NCBI RefSeq assembly: GCF_000747525.1
Contig: NZ_CP009278.1
Coordinates: 3,100,001-3,164,000, forward strand
Reading direction: 5' to 3'
Source of the DNA: Sphingobacterium sp. ML3W
GTDB taxonomy: Bacteria; Bacteroidota; Bacteroidia; Sphingobacteriales; Sphingobacteriaceae
DNA length: 64,000 bases
This document shows positions 61,500 to 64,000 of the stretch, piece by piece; within the stretch, counting starts at the first letter, position 1; the number at the start of each line of letters is the position of its first letter. The notes under the pieces are model-generated. The model was not told the origin of the DNA, made no database searches, and saw only the letters and a program-made list of their open reading frames with translations. The position numbers and the translations under genes were made by a program.

Positions 61500-61915
61500 C
61501 ATTTATTTTACATTTCTCTAAAAACCGAACTTACGGCCTTGTAGTAAGTGAAGTAAACTTTCAAAAGACTAACGCCAGTAGTTATAAGATTTATTGATAT
61601 CCGAATTCAATTTAGAACTCGATAGAGAGTTAGCGATATGCTTTCTAAAAGACCTATTGTACATCTAAAGAGTATGGGATATCCAAAATTATCTATGCCC
61701 CGCGATTATTATTTTCTTTGGTGCTGTTTTTCCTTTTATTTCTATTTGACTCCTGTAAAATTGATTGGTGGACATAAAGCCTATCTATTAGCATCTGCAG
61801 AACCTTTATCTGCAACACTAATGGCTGTGTTTTCGCTTCATGTTCCTCTTCCATCTGGGCTTGGCGGAGAACATGCTGTATCATTTCGACTGAATTTTTA
61901 TTATGCAAAAGTAAA

Positions 61916-61936
61916 AAGGCTGTATAATACAGCCTT
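61916..61936 (-). terminator. Terminator of the PUR-family gene
   Basis: AAGGCTGTA (61916-61924) pairs with TACAGCCTT (61928-61936), 3-base loop, followed on the minus strand by TTTTAC. Confidence 0.85.
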
Positions 61937-61960
61937 CCCCTTCATTAATTCATAAAATTT

Positions 61961-62290
61961 TTAGAAAGAAAAATCATCTTTAGATGATTCACTAGCATAT
62001 GCTGGATCATCAAAATTGGGTTCGTAACGTTTTTCGACAACTTCTTGATTTGATTTTATGTAATCAATTACACCTGTCAAACCCTCCGCAAATTTTTCAA
62101 AATCCTCTTTATATAAGAATATTTTGTGTTTAATAAACTGCCCGTCTTCGAAACGTTTCTTACTCTCTGTGATGGTAATGTAATAATCGTTAGACCGTGT
62201 AGCCTTTACATCAAAAAAATAAGTACGTTTACCTGCTCTCACTTTTTTTGAAAAAACCTCTTCTCGCTCTTTGTTTTCAAAATCTCCCAT
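61961..62290 (-). CDS. PUR-family (DUF3276) nucleic-acid-binding protein
   Basis: 109 residues, the usual length. The PUR-like fold is shown by EEVFSKKVRAGKRTYFFDVKATRSNDYYITITESKKRFEDGQFIKHKIFLYKEDFEKFAEGL, matching DUF3276 of Bacteroidota and the Borrelia BpuR type, followed by an acidic C-terminal tail. These proteins bind RNA or DNA. It is a single-gene transcript with its own terminator, divergent from the LiaF-like gene. Confidence 0.9.
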   Translation of the reverse strand: MGDFENKEREEVFSKKVRAGKRTYFFDVKATRSNDYYITITESKKRFEDGQFIKHKIFLYKEDFEKFAEGLTGVIDYIKSNQEVVEKRYEPNFDDPAYASESSKDDFSF

Positions 62291-62546
62291 TGGTTATTAT
62301 TTAAGTTTAAGTTATCTTAATCTGTGATAAATATATAATAATTAGCATGAAACTTCCAAATATTATTCAAAAAAAATCATATTTGACAGCATATTAAGTA
62401 GAATTAACGAACTTACCCTCTACATTATAACAAATAAACTCAAGCTTCCTTAAACAAAGAAATCATTTCACCGAGGATTTTATTACATTTACCGAATAAT
62501 ATTGATCGATTACCTATTTCAATTACTCCAAGATACCTAACCAACA

Positions 62547-62554
62547 TATCTTTG
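62547..62554 (+). promoter_or_regulatory. -7 element of the LiaF-like gene
   Basis: TATCTTTG at 62547-62554 matches the Bacteroidota -7 consensus, 19 bases before the ATG at 62574. A -33 TTG is not obvious. Confidence 0.55.
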
Positions 62555-62573
62555 AGGTATAAATTTAAAAGTC

Positions 62574-63491
62574 ATGGAAAAAGAGCCATTCATACCAAAA
62601 AGCAACAACAGTAAAAATATTATTGGTGGTGTTATCATACTTATCGGAATTCTATTATTATTAAAAAATTTAGACTTAGACTTCTTCTTCCCTTCTTGGA
62701 TTTTTGGGTGGTATACATTTGCATTGATTATACCAGGACTGATTATTGGGATGAACTCCAATTTTAAAAACAAAGCATCCGTTATCTTGATTGCATTAGG
62801 TGTAGCATTTCTTGTAAAAGAAATCATGCATACAGATTTTGGGGGAGTTATATTTCCCATATTGATTATAGGATTAGGTGCTTATTTTATTATTGGCCGC
62901 AAAAATGGTATACCGCCACTTCCTCCTATGCCACTCAATCCCAACAGTCCTCCTCCATCCCCTACGGATTACGATTGGGACAAGCGCGTTGTCTCGACAA
63001 CAATCGATGAGAATGTAAAAGTTGATGATGTTACAGATGAAGCAGGTAACCGATCAACCGGAGATTCGACCGCAAATGATAGTAATAATCAAGGTCTGCC
63101 TAACGGGCAGACCTTTGGTGCTCAACAATACGCGCAGACCGAAAATAATTTTGAAGATGTACTGAATGTCAACTCTATCTTTGCAAGCGTTAAAAAATTC
63201 ATCCTATCCAAAAATTTCAGAGGTGGAAATATCGCATGTATGTTTGGTAGTGTATCCATTGACCTAACACAAGCGGATATAACAGATGTGGCAGTGATTG
63301 ATGCCTTCCAGATGTTTGGAAGTGCCAAAATCACAGTTCCTGCAAATTGGACAGTTTATTCAAATGTCTCCTCAGTTTTTGGCGATGTAGATGACCGCCG
63401 CTATACACTGGGTCTTAGCAGAGATCCATCTAAAAAATTATATATTACAGGTACTTGTCTTTTTGGAAATTTAACCATTAGAAATGCCTAG
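62574..63491 (+). CDS. LiaF-like membrane protein with a cell-wall-stress C-terminal domain
   Basis: 305 residues. Four membrane helices in the first 110 residues (IIGGVIILIGILLLL, WYTFALIIPGLIIGM, ASVILIALGVAFLV, GGVIFPILIIGLGAYFIIG) match the LiaI/LiaF transmembrane module. A proline-rich linker (PPLPPMPLNPNSPPPSP) follows. The C-terminal domain, starting at VNSIFASVKKFILSKNF, has the FGSVSIDL, FGSAKI, FGDV and FGNLTI repeats of a beta-helix-like LiaF domain. Two bases separate it from the histidine kinase gene, so both form a sensing operon. Confidence 0.85.
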   Translation: MEKEPFIPKSNNSKNIIGGVIILIGILLLLKNLDLDFFFPSWIFGWYTFALIIPGLIIGMNSNFKNKASVILIALGVAFLVKEIMHTDFGGVIFPILIIGLGAYFIIGRKNGIPPLPPMPLNPNSPPPSPTDYDWDKRVVSTTIDENVKVDDVTDEAGNRSTGDSTANDSNNQGLPNGQTFGAQQYAQTENNFEDVLNVNSIFASVKKFILSKNFRGGNIACMFGSVSIDLTQADITDVAVIDAFQMFGSAKITVPANWTVYSNVSSVFGDVDDRRYTLGLSRDPSKKLYITGTCLFGNLTIRNA

Positions 63492-63493
63492 TC

Positions 63494-64000
63494 ATGAAGG
63501 ATAAATTATTATTGCATAATAAAAACAAACTAATATTATTCATCTGCTTAAGCATATTGATTGGCTATTTTGCCATGCAATATGCTTTGATGTATCGGTC
63601 GGGTTTTCCAATTGAGATAACAATTAAAGACTCCATTATCAATAGTCTCATGATGATGCTTTGCTGCTATGCCATTTCAACAACATTAAACTACTATATC
63701 CCAAAACCCAATCAAATTTGGAAAGTATTGATTATAGGGTTTATTATGAGCGGCATCAGCATATTAGGAAGTCGACTTGTCGTTCAATATTATCTTCCGA
63801 AGGAACATTTGAAGATCTATGACCTAATTATTCCCTATCGTTATATCGTCAATTTCCTAATTCTAACTTCTGTTGCAATTTTCATCATTGTCTGGAATAT
63901 CCAAGAAGAATACATTTCCAATATCAAAAGAAAACAAGATTCGGAAAACCAATTGCGAGAAGCCGAATTATATAACCTAAGACAACAACTTCAGCCGCAT
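63494..64000 (+). CDS. LytS-type sensor histidine kinase (3' end outside window)
   Basis: 169 codons are visible from ATG 63494, two bases after the LiaF-like stop, with no stop before the window edge. Four membrane helices are seen (about 13-33, 48-70, 77-100 and 115-135). The frame then enters a coiled linker (EEYISNIKRKQDSENQLREAEL) and LRQQLQPH, the start of the His_kinase (LytS/YehU) dimerisation motif with the expected phospho-accepting His last. A LytTR response regulator gene probably follows outside the window. Confidence 0.85.
   Translation, partial: MKDKLLLHNKNKLILFICLSILIGYFAMQYALMYRSGFPIEITIKDSIINSLMMMLCCYAISTTLNYYIPKPNQIWKVLIIGFIMSGISILGSRLVVQYYLPKEHLKIYDLIIPYRYIVNFLILTSVAIFIIVWNIQEEYISNIKRKQDSENQLREAELYNLRQQLQPH

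Larger units (their letters stand above)
61172..61960. other. Long gene-poor region with a structured RNA candidate
   Basis: Contains the candidate RNA at 61218-61387, the minus-strand promoter at 61470-61499 and the terminator at 61916-61936. Between 61500 and 61915 both strands have open frames (61638-61955 plus, 61693-61908 minus), but neither has a convincing start or protein-like composition. Confidence 0.4.

Noticed and set aside
61693..61908. Minus-strand frame of 71 codons
   Set aside because: It starts at TTG just behind a terminator, has no ribosome binding site and no family resemblance. A small protein cannot be excluded.
61638..61955. Plus-strand frame of 105 codons
   Set aside because: The composition is rich in Cys, Trp and Phe like a reverse shadow, it runs through the terminator at 61916-61936, and no ribosome binding site is seen.
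1..64000. CRISPR arrays, tRNA or rRNA genes, insertion sequences and integrases
   Set aside because: None were recognised by eye on either strand. The repeats found are two promoter copies and a local tandem duplication only.

Overview
The window is AT-rich and reads as a chromosomal segment of a Bacteroidota, most likely a Sphingobacteriaceae (Sphingobacterium/Pedobacter-like). The evidence is three SusC/SusD pairs, an ECF sigma/FecR pair, Bacteroidota-type -7 elements (TAnnTTTG), a PUR/DUF3276 protein and DUF4198/TonB genes. The genus is an inference. No tRNA, rRNA, CRISPR array, transposase or phage gene was recognised.

Region 1 (1-17.6 kb) is an accessory island of small, mostly unnamed genes typical of polymorphic-toxin immunity arrays: SMI1/KNR4 (SUKH) proteins, a DUF4303-like protein, an Imm42-like protein, an ankyrin protein, WG-repeat proteins, lipoproteins, small membrane proteins and a Cys/His-rich family with one truncated and one intact copy. 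The left edge cuts a protein whose C-terminus looks like the ribosomal L7/L12 C-terminal domain. Several genes are chimeric or truncated. A promoter-containing segment of about 85 bp occurs twice (about 8.88 and 11.2 kb), which suggests growth by duplication and recombination.

Region 2 (17.7-26.1 kb, minus strand) is a polysaccharide-utilisation-type operon: ECF sigma, FecR anti-sigma, STN-containing SusC, SusD and a secreted endonuclease/exonuclease/phosphatase-fold enzyme.

Region 3 (26.4-37.7 kb) holds small unlinked units: a DUF4342-like protein, a frameshifted retropepsin-like protease, a Tat-exported GH43-like beta-propeller protein, an AHSA1 protein, an iron-type alcohol dehydrogenase behind an AraC regulator, a glyoxalase-fold protein, a lipocalin-like lipoprotein, an aldehyde dehydrogenase and a DUF2809 protein.

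Region 4 (38.1-42.8 kb) is a second SusC/SusD pair with no local regulator or enzyme.

Region 5 (43.7-58.1 kb) is the most interesting part. A divergent FadR-type GntR regulator faces a SusC/SusD pair and an N-acetylneuraminate-lyase-like aldolase. Beyond a small acetyltransferase gene lies a tight four-gene operon of exported proteins: a PSD1-type diheme protein (DUF1549/DUF1553), a Tat-exported DUF1501 protein, a secreted xylose-isomerase-like TIM barrel, and a membrane DUF2231-cytochrome-LRR fusion. Together they could import a sugar acid and oxidise or rearrange carbohydrate in the periplasm. That role is inference.

Region 6 (58.4-64 kb) has a siderophore-type TonB receptor behind a short DUF4198 gene, a structured non-coding region ending in a strong intrinsic terminator, a PUR-family nucleic-acid-binding protein, and a LiaF-like membrane protein followed by a LytS-type histidine kinase cut by the right edge.
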